From assembly GCA_023383795.1 (NCBI GenBank), contig JAHDYJ010000006.1:1-64000 (forward strand): a stretch of DNA of 64,000 nucleotides, given 5' to 3'. The translations under genes and the position numbers were made by a program. Origin of the DNA: Burkholderiales bacterium (lineage in GTDB: Bacteria; Pseudomonadota; Gammaproteobacteria; Burkholderiales; SG8-39). This document shows positions 8,000 through 16,738 of this stretch, one piece after another (position 1 is the first letter of the stretch; every line of letters starts with the position of its first letter). The notes under the pieces are model-generated. The model saw only the letters and a program-made list of their open reading frames with translations. It ran no database searches and was not told where the DNA came from.

Positions 8000-9079
8000 A
8001 TGGCGAAACTCCATGATCCGTCGTCCGGATCGCTTGCCCGGCCGTCCGGAGTCGCGCCGCCGGGGGCGGTCGCGCCGGATCCGCTGTCGGACGTGCTGCG
8101 CACCGTGCGGCTCACGGGCGCGCTCTTCTTCGTGTGGGACGTCTCGTGGCCGTACGCCACGCCGGTGCCGGACGGCCGCACGTTCGCACCGATCATCCTG
8201 CCCGGCGCGCAGCAGATCGTCTCGTACCACATCGTCACGCAGGGCGATTGCTGGGGCGGCCTGATCGCCGAGCCGCCGGAGCGGCTCGAAGCGGGCGACA
8301 TCCTGCTCGTCCCGCACGGCGACGCCTACGTGATCTCGAGCTCGGCGCGGCTCTGCGCCGAAGCCCGCGTCGAGATGCAGGACTCGCTCGTGTTCTTCCG
8401 GCAGATGGCCGCCGGCGAGCTGCCCTTTGTGGTCGCCGACGGCGGCGGCGGAGATGTCTCCACGCACCTCGTGTGCGGCTTTCTCGGCTGCGATGTGCGC
8501 CCCTTCAATCCGGTGCTTGCCGCGCTGCCGCGCCTCGTGCGAGTACGCCCGCCGGCCGGCGGCGCGCCCGATCGCCTGCGCTCGCTCGTGGAATACACGC
8601 TCGCCGAGGCGCGCGCGCCGCGCCCCGGCGGTCAGAGCGTGCTCGCCCGGCTGGGCGAGCTGATGTTCGTGGAGGTGGTGCGGCGCTGCCTGAGTGAAAC
8701 GCCGGCCGCGCAGAGCGGCTGGCTCGCGGGCCTGCGCGATCCGGTCGTGGGCCGCGTCCTGACGCTGCTGCATCGCGATCCGGCTGCGCCGTGGTCGCTC
8801 GAGGCGCTTGCGGGCGAGGTCGGCGTATCGCGCTCGCGGCTTGCCGAGTCCTTCACCCGGTTCGTGGGGCAGCCGCCGATGCAGTACCTGACGCGGTGGC
8901 GCCTCCAGCTCGCCGCGCGCATGCTCGCCGACGGCAAGGCCAAGGTCGCGTCCGTCGCGCAGGACGCGGGCTACGAGTCGGAGGCGGCGTTCAGCCGCGC
9001 TTTCAAGCGCTTCGCCGGCGTGTCGCCGGCCGCGTGGCGGCGCGGTGCCGCGGCCGGCGCGACGCCGCGGAAGCGATGA
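8000..9079 (+). CDS. AraC-family transcriptional regulator with N-terminal cupin
   Basis: 359 residues. The N-terminal half (about 25-225) is an AraC-binding-like cupin sensor. The C-terminal 100 residues contain two helix-turn-helix units: LEALAGEVGVSRSRLAESF and then VASVAQDAGYESEAAFSRAFKR, the family signature. I chose ATG 8000 over the upstream extension because the extension would run into the divergent methyltransferase gene. In-frame TTG at 7988 is an alternative. It probably acts on the shared short promoter region with the methyltransferase. Confidence 0.88.
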   Translation: MAKLHDPSSGSLARPSGVAPPGAVAPDPLSDVLRTVRLTGALFFVWDVSWPYATPVPDGRTFAPIILPGAQQIVSYHIVTQGDCWGGLIAEPPERLEAGDILLVPHGDAYVISSSARLCAEARVEMQDSLVFFRQMAAGELPFVVADGGGGDVSTHLVCGFLGCDVRPFNPVLAALPRLVRVRPPAGGAPDRLRSLVEYTLAEARAPRPGGQSVLARLGELMFVEVVRRCLSETPAAQSGWLAGLRDPVVGRVLTLLHRDPAAPWSLEALAGEVGVSRSRLAESFTRFVGQPPMQYLTRWRLQLAARMLADGKAKVASVAQDAGYESEAAFSRAFKRFAGVSPAAWRRGAAAGATPRKR

Positions 9080-9167
9080 CGCCGGTCGGCGCGCTCCGGG
9101 GCTCTCGCCGCCCCGCGGTCTGCGCCCTGCCACGGCGCTTCCCGCGTCGGTCCCGCGCCGCGTCTAG

Positions 9168-9384
9168 AACCTATCTCAAAATGCGAATGCGGTCGCGAAA
9201 GTGGAAATCTACAAGGGGTGGTTGGGAAGGGAAGGGTCCCAACCCTTCCCTCGGGCCCCTTGTTTGTTCGGGGATATACAAGCGGCGGGAAGGCATGAGG
9301 GGGCCCCTTCCCTTCCCCCTCGGCGCCCCTTGTTCGTACGACCTCGGTTCGGGCAGAAGCACGGCCGCGATTTTGAGATAGCTC
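9168..9384. mobile_element. Small non-autonomous transposon-like element (MITE-like), 217 bp
   Basis: Terminal inverted repeats of about 15 bases, AACCTATCTCAAAAT at the left and the complement of GAGCTATCTCAAAAT at the right, are flanked on both sides by the 4-base word CTAG (9164-9167 and 9385-9388). That is the appearance of a target duplication of the YTAR type used by some IS5-group elements. There is no transposase; the interior is occupied by a stem-loop repeat. The 341-base gap between the AraC gene and the flavin oxygenase holds nothing else that I recognise. CTAG is itself a palindrome, so the duplication could be chance. Confidence 0.6.
9210..9344 (-). repeat. Stem-loop repeat, family B, copy 1
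   Basis: Read on the minus strand it begins GTCGTACGAACAAGGGG, then CTTGTATATCCCC, then AACAAGGGGC and finally CCCCTTGTA. It therefore has two successive ACAAGGGG...CCCCTTGT hairpin units with different inserts (GGGAAGGG-rich stems). The same order of words recurs at 57305-57382. Here it is contained inside the CTAG-flanked element. Confidence 0.7.
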
Positions 9385-9420
9385 CTAGAATGCCGGCTCC
9401 GAGGCTGCGACAGAACGCCG

Positions 9421-10629
9421 ATGAACGACACCGCCGCGGCTCGCGCTACCACGCCGCTCACACCTGCCGAGGCGCTCGAGCGCACGCGCGCGCTCGCCCC
9501 GCGGCTCGCGGCGCGCGCGCAGCGCTGCGAGGACCTGCGGCGCTGTCCGGACGAGACGATCGCCGAGCTCCACGCGAGCGGGCTGATGCGCCTGATGCAG
9601 CCGCGGCGCTTCGGCGGGTCGGAGCTCGGCGCGGTCGCGGCGGTCGACGTCACCCTGGAGATGGCGAAGACCTGCCCGTCGACCGCCTGGGTGTGGATGA
9701 ACCTCGCGAGCCACTCGTGGAACATCGCGCAGTTCGCGCTGCGCGCGCAGGAGGACGTGTGGGGCGACGACCCCGGCGCCGTCGCGGTGACCTCCCTTGC
9801 GTTCCCCTGCGGGGCCGCGCGGCCGGTCGAAGGCGGCTACGTCGTCTCGGGCAGGTGGCCGTTCGGCAGCGGTGTCGATGCGTCGCAGTGGATGCTCGCC
9901 GGGGCGATGACCGAGCGCGCGGGGGCGCCGCCCGAGCGCCGCTTCTTCCTCGTGCCGCGCGCGCACTTCCGCAGCCTCGACAACTGGCGCGCGTACGGGC
10001 TCGCCGGCACCGGCAGTCACGACGTCGAGGTGCGCGAGGCGTTCGTGCCCGCGCACCGCTCGCTCGCGGCCGAAGCGCTCGCGGCTGGCACGGATGCGCC
10101 CGGCGCGAAGGTGCACGCGAGCCCGGTCTATCGTCTGCCGGCCTACGCCACGTTCGGCTTCTTCCTCGCCGCCGTGCCGCTCGGCGCCGCGCGCGGCGCG
10201 GTGGAGCAGTTCGTCGCGGCGACCCGCGGGCGCGCCGGCACCTACACCGGCGCTCGCCGCGCCGAGCTCGCGCCGCTGCAGATCCGCATCGCCGAGGCCT
10301 CGGCATGCGTCGATTTCGCCGAGACGCAGCTCCGCGCCGATCTCGCCGAGCTCGTCGGGCAGGTCGAGGCGGGCGTCGCGCCGCCGATGGAGGACAAGGT
10401 GCGCTGGAAGCGCAACGTCGCCTTCGAGGTGCAGCTCGCGGTGCGCGCGGTCGACACGCTGATGACGGCGAGCGGCGCAGGCGGGCTCCACACGGCGGCT
10501 CCGCTGCAGCGCCTCTTCCGCGACGTGCGCGCGGCCGCGGCGCACATCGCGCTCACCTGGGACGTGCAGGCCGCCGCCTACGGCCAGCACGCGCTCGGCG
10601 TGCCGCTGCAGGCGGGCCTGCTGCTGTGA
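9421..10629 (+). CDS. Flavin-dependent monooxygenase, acyl-CoA-dehydrogenase fold (HsaA/HpaB-C2 type)
   Basis: 402 residues with the N-terminal, middle and C-terminal domains of the acyl-CoA dehydrogenase fold. The features mark the two-component oxygenase branch rather than a true dehydrogenase: STAWVWMNLASHSWNIA near residue 85, WPFGSGVDASQW near 145, and a C-terminal LFRDVRAAAAHIALTWD. These enzymes use reduced flavin supplied by a separate reductase to hydroxylate phenols or similar substrates. No reductase lies beside it; the only one in the window is at 44358-44933. It stands alone between a transposon-like element and a convergent DUF423 gene whose stop is 1 base away. Confidence 0.8.
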   Translation: MNDTAAARATTPLTPAEALERTRALAPRLAARAQRCEDLRRCPDETIAELHASGLMRLMQPRRFGGSELGAVAAVDVTLEMAKTCPSTAWVWMNLASHSWNIAQFALRAQEDVWGDDPGAVAVTSLAFPCGAARPVEGGYVVSGRWPFGSGVDASQWMLAGAMTERAGAPPERRFFLVPRAHFRSLDNWRAYGLAGTGSHDVEVREAFVPAHRSLAAEALAAGTDAPGAKVHASPVYRLPAYATFGFFLAAVPLGAARGAVEQFVAATRGRAGTYTGARRAELAPLQIRIAEASACVDFAETQLRADLAELVGQVEAGVAPPMEDKVRWKRNVAFEVQLAVRAVDTLMTASGAGGLHTAAPLQRLFRDVRAAAAHIALTWDVQAAAYGQHALGVPLQAGLLL

Positions 10630-10630
10630 C

Positions 10631-11014
10631 TCATCCCGCCCGCGCGGCGGCGAGCGCGAGCAGCAGCCAGCCCGCGATGAACGCGGTGCCGCCGAGCGGC
10701 GTGACCGCGCCGAGCCAGCGCGTGCCCGCGAGCGCGAGCACGTAGAGGCTGCCCGAGAAGAGCACGATCCCCGCGAGCATCAGCCAGCCCGACCACTTCA
10801 GCGCGGTCGAGGCGGGCAGGTGGATCGCGACGATGCCGATGGCGACGAGCCCGAGCGCGTGCCAGAAGTGGTACTGCACCGCGGTCTCGAACGCCCGGAG
10901 CAGATCGGGCGCGAGCCGCGCGCGGAGCGCGTGTGCGCCGAAGGCGCCGAGCACGACGGCGAGCGCGCCGGCGAGCGCGCCGAGGAGGATGAAGAGCTTC
11001 GCGAGCGCGGGCAC
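10631..11014 (-). CDS. DUF423 family small membrane protein
   Basis: 127 residues with about four hydrophobic segments. GAFGAHALR near the N-terminus and TPLGGTAFIAGW near the C-terminus are the hallmarks of the DUF423 (YgdD/TMEM256) family of inner-membrane proteins of unknown function. It is divergent from the TGS-domain GTPase gene and convergent with the oxygenase. Confidence 0.85.
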   Translation of the reverse strand: MPALAKLFILLGALAGALAVVLGAFGAHALRARLAPDLLRAFETAVQYHFWHALGLVAIGIVAIHLPASTALKWSGWLMLAGIVLFSGSLYVLALAGTRWLGAVTPLGGTAFIAGWLLLALAAARAG

Positions 11015-11083
11015 GGGAACCTCGGGTGCGTGGGCGGGACGGGCATCTTATACTCGTGCGCGCAGTCCCACGCGCGCACCGCG

Positions 11084-12103
11084 ATGCCCGCGAACCTCTC
11101 GCCCGAATACAAGGCCGCCGAGCAGGCCTTCCGCAAGGCGCGCGAGCCGCGCGAGCGGCTCGATCACCTGCGCGAGATGCTGCGGACGATCCCCAAGCAC
11201 AAGGGGACCGACCACCTGCAGGCCGACATCAAGCGCAGGATCAAGGAGCTCGCCGAGGAGCTCGAGGCGGCGCCGCGCAAGGGAGCCGCGCGCGGCGGCC
11301 CCGCGCTCGTCGTTCGCCCCGAGGGCGCGGCCCAGCTCGCGCTCGTCGGCCCGCCGGGCACCGGGAAGTCGGCACTGCACGCGCGCCTCACCGGGTCGGG
11401 CGCGCAGGTCGCCGACTACCCCTTCACCACGCAGGTGCCCGAGCCGGGGATGCTGCCGTGGGAGGACGTGCAGTTCCAGCTCGTCGACCTCCCCGCGGTA
11501 TCCCCGGCGCACCCGGTGCCGTGGCTCGCCGGCAGCCTGCAGACCGCGGATGCCTGCCTGCTGGTGGTCGATCTCGGCCACCCGGAATGCGTCGAGGAAG
11601 TGCAGGCGGTGCACGCGATCCTGCGCGAGAGGCGCGTGAGCCTCACCGAGCGCTGGCCGGCGTCCGACGCGCCCGCGCCGGAAGAGGACGAGGATCCGTT
11701 CGCGCTGCGCCTGCCGGCGCTGCTTGTGGCCAACAAGGCCGATCTCGCCGCCGACGAGGGCGCCGAGCTCGAAGTCTTCCGCGAGCTCACCGGCTTCCGC
11801 TATCCCGCGCTCGCCGTCTCGGCGCAGACCGGCGCGGGCCTCGACGCGGTCGGCCCGTGGCTCTTCCGCGCGCTCAGCATCGTGCGCGTCTACACCAAGG
11901 CGCCGGGCAAGCCGCCCGAGAAGGACCATCCGTTCACGCTGCGCCGCGGACAGACGGTCGAGGACGCGGCGCGGCTCGTCCACCAGGACATCGCGCGCTC
12001 GCTGAAGTACGCGCGCGTGTGGGGACGGTCGGGCTTCGACGGCCGCCACGTCGGCCGCGACCACCGCCTGGAGGACGGCGACGTGCTCGAGCTGCACGTG
12101 TAG
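11084..12103 (+). CDS. TGS-domain GTPase of the Obg/DRG type
   Basis: 339 residues. After a charged helical N-terminus (about 1-65) comes a G domain: P-loop GPPGTGKSALHARL (about 87-100), G3-like VDLPAV and G4 NKAD. The last 65 residues form a TGS domain (VRVYTKAPGKPPE to LEDGDVLELHV). The layout resembles DRG-like GTPases, best known in eukaryotes and archaea, and is distinct from the housekeeping bacterial Obg and YchF. A role in ribosome or RNA-related regulation is inferred from the family. ATG 11084 is chosen because the longer frame would overlap the divergent DUF423 gene. Confidence 0.8.
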   Translation: MPANLSPEYKAAEQAFRKAREPRERLDHLREMLRTIPKHKGTDHLQADIKRRIKELAEELEAAPRKGAARGGPALVVRPEGAAQLALVGPPGTGKSALHARLTGSGAQVADYPFTTQVPEPGMLPWEDVQFQLVDLPAVSPAHPVPWLAGSLQTADACLLVVDLGHPECVEEVQAVHAILRERRVSLTERWPASDAPAPEEDEDPFALRLPALLVANKADLAADEGAELEVFRELTGFRYPALAVSAQTGAGLDAVGPWLFRALSIVRVYTKAPGKPPEKDHPFTLRRGQTVEDAARLVHQDIARSLKYARVWGRSGFDGRHVGRDHRLEDGDVLELHV

Positions 12104-12159
12104 GACGGAGTGCGGCGGCGCTGCTCGACGGGGCAGTGGCGCGGCGACGCGGGCCGCGC

Positions 12160-13176
12160 TCACGGCGTGTCGCCGTGCAACCCGGCCGCCCGCTGCTGCC
12201 ACCGCCAGGTGTCGGCGCACATCGCCTCGATGCCGAGCTCGGCCCGCCAGCCGAGCAGCTGCGCGGCGAGCGACGGATCGGCGTAGCACTGCGCGACGTC
12301 GCCCGGGCGGCGCGCGACGACGCGGCAGGGCACGCGCCTTCCGCTCGCCGCCTCGAACGCGCGCACCATCTCGAGCACGCTGTAGCCGCGTCCGGTGCCG
12401 AGGTTGACCGTCAGCACGCCGCCGCGCCTGCGCAGCGCCTCCAGCGCCGCCAGATGCCCGCGCGCGAGATCGACCACGTGGATGTAGTCGCGCACGCCGG
12501 TGCCGTCGGGCGTCGGGTAGTCGTCGCCGAACACGCGCAGCTCCGGAAGCTTGCCCGCCGCCACCTGCGCGACGTACGGCATCAGGTTGTTCGGCGCGTC
12601 GTTCGGATCCTCGCCGATCAGCCCCGAAGCATGCGCGCCGACCGGGTTGAAGTAGCGCAGGAGCCCGATGCGCCACTCCGGATCGGCCGCGGCGAGATCG
12701 CGCAGGATGTCCTCGATCACCAGCTTCGAGCGCCCGTACGGGTTCGTCGCCGCGAGCGGGAAGTCCTCGCGGATCGGCACCGACGCCGGCTCGCCGTAGA
12801 CCGTGGCCGAGGAAGAGAACACCAGCGTCTTCACGCCGGCCTCGGCCATGCACTCGGCGAGCGCGACCGTGCCCGAGACGTTGTTGTCGTAGTAGGCGAG
12901 CGGCCGCGCCACCGACTCGCCGACCGCCTTGAGCCCCGCGAAGTGGATCACCGCCTCGACGCGCTGGTCGGCGAAGAGCGCCGCGAGGCCCGCGCGATCG
13001 CGCACGTCGACCTGCGCGAACCGCGGCCGCCGCCCGGCGATCCGCGCCACGCGATCGACCACCGAGCGCTTGCTGTTCGCGAGATTGTCGACGACGAGGA
13101 CCTCGTGCCCGGCCGCCATCAGCTCGACGACCGCGTGCGACCCGATGTAGCCGGCGCCGCCGGTGACCAGGATCAT
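12160..13176 (-). CDS. galE: UDP-glucose 4-epimerase
   Basis: 338 residues, the standard GalE length. The Rossmann NAD site is TGGAGYIGSH at the N-terminus. VFSSSATVYGEP supplies the catalytic serine/threonine region and NPYGRSK the YxxxK pair. RYFNPVGAH and GVRDYIHVVDLA are further family motifs. It interconverts UDP-glucose and UDP-galactose, supplying sugars for envelope polysaccharides; the eps genes of this window could be a consumer. It is convergent with the GTPase gene, with 56 featureless bases between them. Confidence 0.95.
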   Translation of the reverse strand: MILVTGGAGYIGSHAVVELMAAGHEVLVVDNLANSKRSVVDRVARIAGRRPRFAQVDVRDRAGLAALFADQRVEAVIHFAGLKAVGESVARPLAYYDNNVSGTVALAECMAEAGVKTLVFSSSATVYGEPASVPIREDFPLAATNPYGRSKLVIEDILRDLAAADPEWRIGLLRYFNPVGAHASGLIGEDPNDAPNNLMPYVAQVAAGKLPELRVFGDDYPTPDGTGVRDYIHVVDLARGHLAALEALRRRGGVLTVNLGTGRGYSVLEMVRAFEAASGRRVPCRVVARRPGDVAQCYADPSLAAQLLGWRAELGIEAMCADTWRWQQRAAGLHGDTP

Positions 13177-13507
13177 GCGTCAGTACGATGCCGTCGTGCC
13201 ACCGGAGGCGGCGCCTGGGATCCCGTGCGGGAGAGTGTTTCGCACGTCCGCATCTTAGCAAGCCCTGGGGGGGCGGCCGCCCACCGCGGCGGTGCCGGCG
13301 GCGAGCGGCAGTTGCGGCGCAGAATTGCCGCGGGACGGCACGGAGCGGAAGCGCCTTTCGGCTTTCCCTTGCCAAATGCGCAGAAATTTGATCAACTTTT
13401 TCGAGCTCGCGCAGCCCTTTTGGCGAAAGAGCAGACCATGACCACCGGGGGGCGTTCCCAGCCCCCGCCGGGCCGCGTGCGCCTCGACGACGAAAAGGAG
13501 GAGAGTC
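13177..13507. other. 331-base intergenic region between galE and the ABC importer operon
   Basis: This divergent gap must hold the galE promoter and the promoter of the importer operon. The half near galE is GC-rich with short hairpin-forming runs but no recognisable riboswitch. The half near the importer turns AT-rich around a palindrome-like box (13384-13400). I find no convincing open frame in it. Confidence 0.6.
13369..13400 (+). promoter_or_regulatory. Putative promoter with GntR operator, importer operon
   Basis: AAATTTGATCAACTTTT at 13384-13400 is a near-copy of the perfect 18-base palindrome that precedes the first hyuA gene. A weak sigma-70-like pair, TTGCCA at 13369-13374 and TCAACT at 13392-13397 with 17 bases between, would place the operator over the -10 element. 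The same geometry recurs at the hyu site. This suggests repression by the GntR-family protein encoded between the two operons. The operator match is seen directly; the promoter assignment is weak. Confidence 0.55.
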
Positions 13508-14755
13508 ATGAGGCTTATCGGCATCACTGCGACAGCATTGGGGATCGCCTTCGCGGCGCCCGCCCTCGCGCAGGAGGAGATCCGCATCGGGCTCTTGTAC
13601 CCCACCTCGGGAACGGCGGCCAAATCGGGCACCGAGACGCTGGAGGCGATCAAGCTCGCCTACGACATCGTGAACGGCAGCTACGACATCCCGCTGCCCT
13701 ACGCCAAGACCGCCGGCCTGCCGGGCAGGGGCGGCGCGAAGATCAAGCTCTTCATCGAAGACCACGGCGGGCGCCCGGAGCGCGGCCAGGCGATCGCCGA
13801 GCGGCTGATCACGCAGGAGAAGGTGCACATCATCCAGGGCGCGTTCCATAGCGCAGTCGCCGCACCCTCGAGCCAAGTCGCGGAGAAGTACGGCATCCCG
13901 TACGTGACCGGCTCGTCCGAGGCACCCACGCTCACCGAGCGCAGCTTCAAGACCTTCTTCAGCGTCACGCCGACCACCGAGGACATTGCCCGCGACTTCT
14001 TCACGTTCCTCGACGACCTGCGCAAGGAGAAGGGCGTTCCGCTCAAGTCGCTCGGCGTCGTTCACGTGAACGACGCCTGGGGCGCGAGCCTGGCGAAGGC
14101 CGCGGAGGGCAACTACAAGAAATACGGCTTCGACAAGCTCTCGATGATCAGCTACTCGCCGCAGGCTGCCGACCTCAGGAGCGAGGTACTCAAGCTGAAG
14201 AGCGAAGCGCCCGACATCGTGTTGCAGGCATCGTTCGACGCGGATGCGATCCTCGCGGTGCGCACCTACCAGGCGCTCGGCTTCATGCCGAAGGGGATCC
14301 TGGCAATGGGGGCGAGCTTCGCCTCGCCCGATTTCATGAAGGCGCTGGGCAAGAACGCCGACTACGCTTTCAGCCACACCAAGTTCAACCCCTCGCTGAT
14401 CGAGAAGCGGCGCGCCGCGGCGGCGGTCAACAAGCTGTACGAGCAGCGGGCCGGGCGCCAGCTCTGGGACGCGCCGGCGCGCGAGTTCACCGCCGCGCTC
14501 GTCGTCGCTGACGCGCTGAACCGCGCGAAATCGCTCAAGCCGGACGACATTATCCAGGCGCTGCGCGAGACCAACATCGACGGCGCCGACACGATCTCGC
14601 CGTACAAGGGCGTGAAGTTCAACGAGAAAGGCCAGAACGTGCTCGCGACCGGCCTGATCACGCAGATCCAGGACGGCACGCACCACCCGGTCTGGCCGAA
14701 GGATCTCGCATCCAAGCCGGTGGTGTTCCCGGCGCCCGCCTGGGACAAGCGCTGA
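13508..14755 (+). CDS. ABC transporter substrate-binding protein, branched-chain amino acid type
   Basis: 415 residues. A signal peptide ends near residue 21 (APALAQ), followed by EEIRIGLLYPTSGTAAKSG, the start of the periplasmic-binding-protein type 1 (LivK/Leu-binding) fold. ATG 13508 follows a strong AGGAGG site. It is the first gene of an operon with the two permease and two ATPase genes of the same importer, which defines its role as the periplasmic receptor. The ligand is unknown; proteins of this class often bind aromatic acids or amides rather than leucine. Confidence 0.92.
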   Translation: MRLIGITATALGIAFAAPALAQEEIRIGLLYPTSGTAAKSGTETLEAIKLAYDIVNGSYDIPLPYAKTAGLPGRGGAKIKLFIEDHGGRPERGQAIAERLITQEKVHIIQGAFHSAVAAPSSQVAEKYGIPYVTGSSEAPTLTERSFKTFFSVTPTTEDIARDFFTFLDDLRKEKGVPLKSLGVVHVNDAWGASLAKAAEGNYKKYGFDKLSMISYSPQAADLRSEVLKLKSEAPDIVLQASFDADAILAVRTYQALGFMPKGILAMGASFASPDFMKALGKNADYAFSHTKFNPSLIEKRRAAAAVNKLYEQRAGRQLWDAPAREFTAALVVADALNRAKSLKPDDIIQALRETNIDGADTISPYKGVKFNEKGQNVLATGLITQIQDGTHHPVWPKDLASKPVVFPAPAWDKR

Positions 14756-14828
14756 CTCGCGGTGGCCGGCGTGCGGGGCGTGCCGCCCTCGCGCCGGCCT
14801 TTTCGCGTCCGTCGGCAGCGCACGCTCC

Positions 14829-15686
14829 ATGATCTACGGCCAGGTTCTCGTCGACGGGCTGATTGTCGGCCTCATGTTCGCGCTGGTGGCGATGGGACTG
14901 TCGCTCATCTACGGCGTGATGAACATCGTGAACTTCGCCCACGGCGAATTCATGATGCTTTCGATGTACTTCTGCTGGTTCGCTTGGCATTTCGCCGGCG
15001 CCGATCCGCTCGTCGCCATGCCGTTCGCCGCGGTGCTGCTCTTCTTTCTGGGCGTGGCGGTCTACCGGCTGCTGATCCGCCACGTGCTCGCCCGCTCGCT
15101 GGTCGCCCAGATCTTCGCGACTTTCGGCCTGCTGCTGTTCTTCCAGGCGACCGCGCAGTTCCTGTGGAAGAGTGATGTCCGCACGATACCCACGAGCTGG
15201 GCGAGCGGCCACTTCCAGATCGCCGGGCTCTTCTTCAACGGGCCAGAGGTGGTCGCCGGCGTTGGCGCGTTGCTGACCGCGGCCGCGCTGTACTGGTTCA
15301 TCCACCGGACCGAGACCGGGCTTGCCCTGCAGGCGGTCGCGGAGGATGCGCAGGCGGCACGCCTGATGGGCATCAACGACAACCGCATGTACGCGATCGC
15401 GTGGGGCGTCGCGTGCGCCGCGGCCGCGATCGGCGGCGGACTGCTTTCGACCTACTACGCGATCGCGCCGCTCTCGGGCGCGCGCTGGGCGCTGCCCGCC
15501 TTCGTGGCGGTGGCGATCGGCGGCTTCGGATCGATCTCGGGCGCGTTCTTCGGCGGCCTGATCATCGGCGTCGTGCAGACGGCGGGCGGCTTCTTCTTCT
15601 CGCCGAACTACAAGGAGGTATTCGTCTTTGCCCTTTACCTCCTCGTCGTGTTCTGGCGCCCCTATGGGCTGCTCGGCCGCAAATGA
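14829..15686 (+). CDS. livH: Branched-chain-type ABC transporter permease LivH
   Basis: 285 residues, strongly hydrophobic, with about eight membrane segments. MGLSLIYGVMNIVNFAHGEF near the N-terminus is the LivH hallmark, and the mid-protein EDAQAARLMGIN matches the cytoplasmic loop that contacts the ATPase. Its stop overlaps the start of the next permease gene in an ATGA arrangement, indicating translational coupling. It forms the inner-membrane channel with LivM. Confidence 0.93.
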   Translation: MIYGQVLVDGLIVGLMFALVAMGLSLIYGVMNIVNFAHGEFMMLSMYFCWFAWHFAGADPLVAMPFAAVLLFFLGVAVYRLLIRHVLARSLVAQIFATFGLLLFFQATAQFLWKSDVRTIPTSWASGHFQIAGLFFNGPEVVAGVGALLTAAALYWFIHRTETGLALQAVAEDAQAARLMGINDNRMYAIAWGVACAAAAIGGGLLSTYYAIAPLSGARWALPAFVAVAIGGFGSISGAFFGGLIIGVVQTAGGFFFSPNYKEVFVFALYLLVVFWRPYGLLGRK

Positions 15687-16735
15687 GGGCCTGGCTCGCG
15701 CATCGCGTCGAGGGGCTGCCGGTCGCGGCGATCGTCATACTCGTCGCGGCGCTCGCGCTCTACCCCCTCGCCGCGACGATGCCCTTCTGGCGCCACGTCG
15801 TCATCATGTCGATGCTCTACGGCGCGATGGGCGTCGCGTGGAACATCCTCGGTGGCCTGGCCGGCCAGGTGTCGTTCGGCCACGGCTTGTACTTCGGGGT
15901 CGGGGCCTACACGGCGGCCTATTGCTACACCGCTTTCGGACTGTCGCCGATCGTCTCGCTGCCGATGGCGCTCGCGATCTCGACCGGCGCTTCGGTGCTG
16001 ATCGGGCTGCCGACCTTCCGGCTGCGGGGGCACTACTTCGTCCTGGCCTCGGTGTTCATCATGCAGAGCATCTACGTCCTGGTCTCGAACTGGGACCGCA
16101 TGGGCGGGGCGATCGGCATCGAATACCCGGTCTACAAGGCCGAGGGCATCGCCGACGCGCTCTGGCACGGCCAGTTCCCCGACAAGCTCCCCTACTATTA
16201 CGCGGCCCTCGCCCTCTTCCTGCTTGCGCTCGGCACGTTCCGCGCGATCCAGCGCTCGCGCTTCGGCATGTTCCTGGTCGCGATCCGCGAGGAGCAGGAC
16301 GCGGCGCACAGCCTCGGCGTCGACGTCGCGCGCTACAAGCTCTACGCCTTGATCGCCTCCGCGGCGGTCACGACGCTCGCCGGGACCTTCTACGCCCAGT
16401 ACGTGCTGTACGTCGAGCCGATCTCCACCGTGTCGCTGCTCGTCTCGCTCGAGATAGGGTTCATCGCGATCCTCGGAGGCATCGGCACACTATGGGGCCC
16501 TGCGCTGGGCGCCTTCGTCATCGTGCCGACGACCGAGCTGCTGCGCGCCTACCTCTCGGGACGCCTCGCCCTCGACATGTCACGACTCGCCGACGGCGGA
16601 CCCCTCGCCTGGCTCGAGTACTACGCGCTCGGCGGCGGCGGCAACGTCGACATCCTGGTCTACGGGCTCGTCATCATGCTGATCGCGCGCTTCCAGCCGG
16701 CCGGCGTGCTCGGCTTCCTGCGACGCATCGACTGA
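15683..16735 (+). CDS. livM: Branched-chain-type ABC transporter permease LivM
   Basis: 350 residues. The N-terminal membrane segments lead into WNILGGLAGQVSFGHGLYFG, the LivM signature, and REEQDAAHSLGVDVARYKL is the ATPase-coupling loop. The start overlaps the livH stop by 4 bases, which rules out the much longer upstream frame. It pairs with LivH in the importer. The spacing to livG is only 3 bases. Confidence 0.93.
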   Translation: MRAWLAHRVEGLPVAAIVILVAALALYPLAATMPFWRHVVIMSMLYGAMGVAWNILGGLAGQVSFGHGLYFGVGAYTAAYCYTAFGLSPIVSLPMALAISTGASVLIGLPTFRLRGHYFVLASVFIMQSIYVLVSNWDRMGGAIGIEYPVYKAEGIADALWHGQFPDKLPYYYAALALFLLALGTFRAIQRSRFGMFLVAIREEQDAAHSLGVDVARYKLYALIASAAVTTLAGTFYAQYVLYVEPISTVSLLVSLEIGFIAILGGIGTLWGPALGAFVIVPTTELLRAYLSGRLALDMSRLADGGPLAWLEYYALGGGGNVDILVYGLVIMLIARFQPAGVLGFLRRID

Positions 16736-16738
16736 TCC

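Noticed and set aside
9164-9388. Intact insertion sequence between the AraC gene and the oxygenase
   Set aside because: Only 217 bases lie between the inverted ends and no transposase frame fits; it can only be a non-autonomous element.
13177-13507. Riboswitch or structured leader in front of the ABC importer
   Set aside because: GC-rich hairpins can be drawn anywhere in this sequence, and I could not match any known aptamer core.
11048-14830. Very long open frame on the minus strand (1260 codons) spanning several genes
   Set aside because: It runs antisense through the GTPase, galE and binding-protein genes, is Arg/Ala/Gly-rich and matches no family. In DNA of this GC content such shadow frames are expected.
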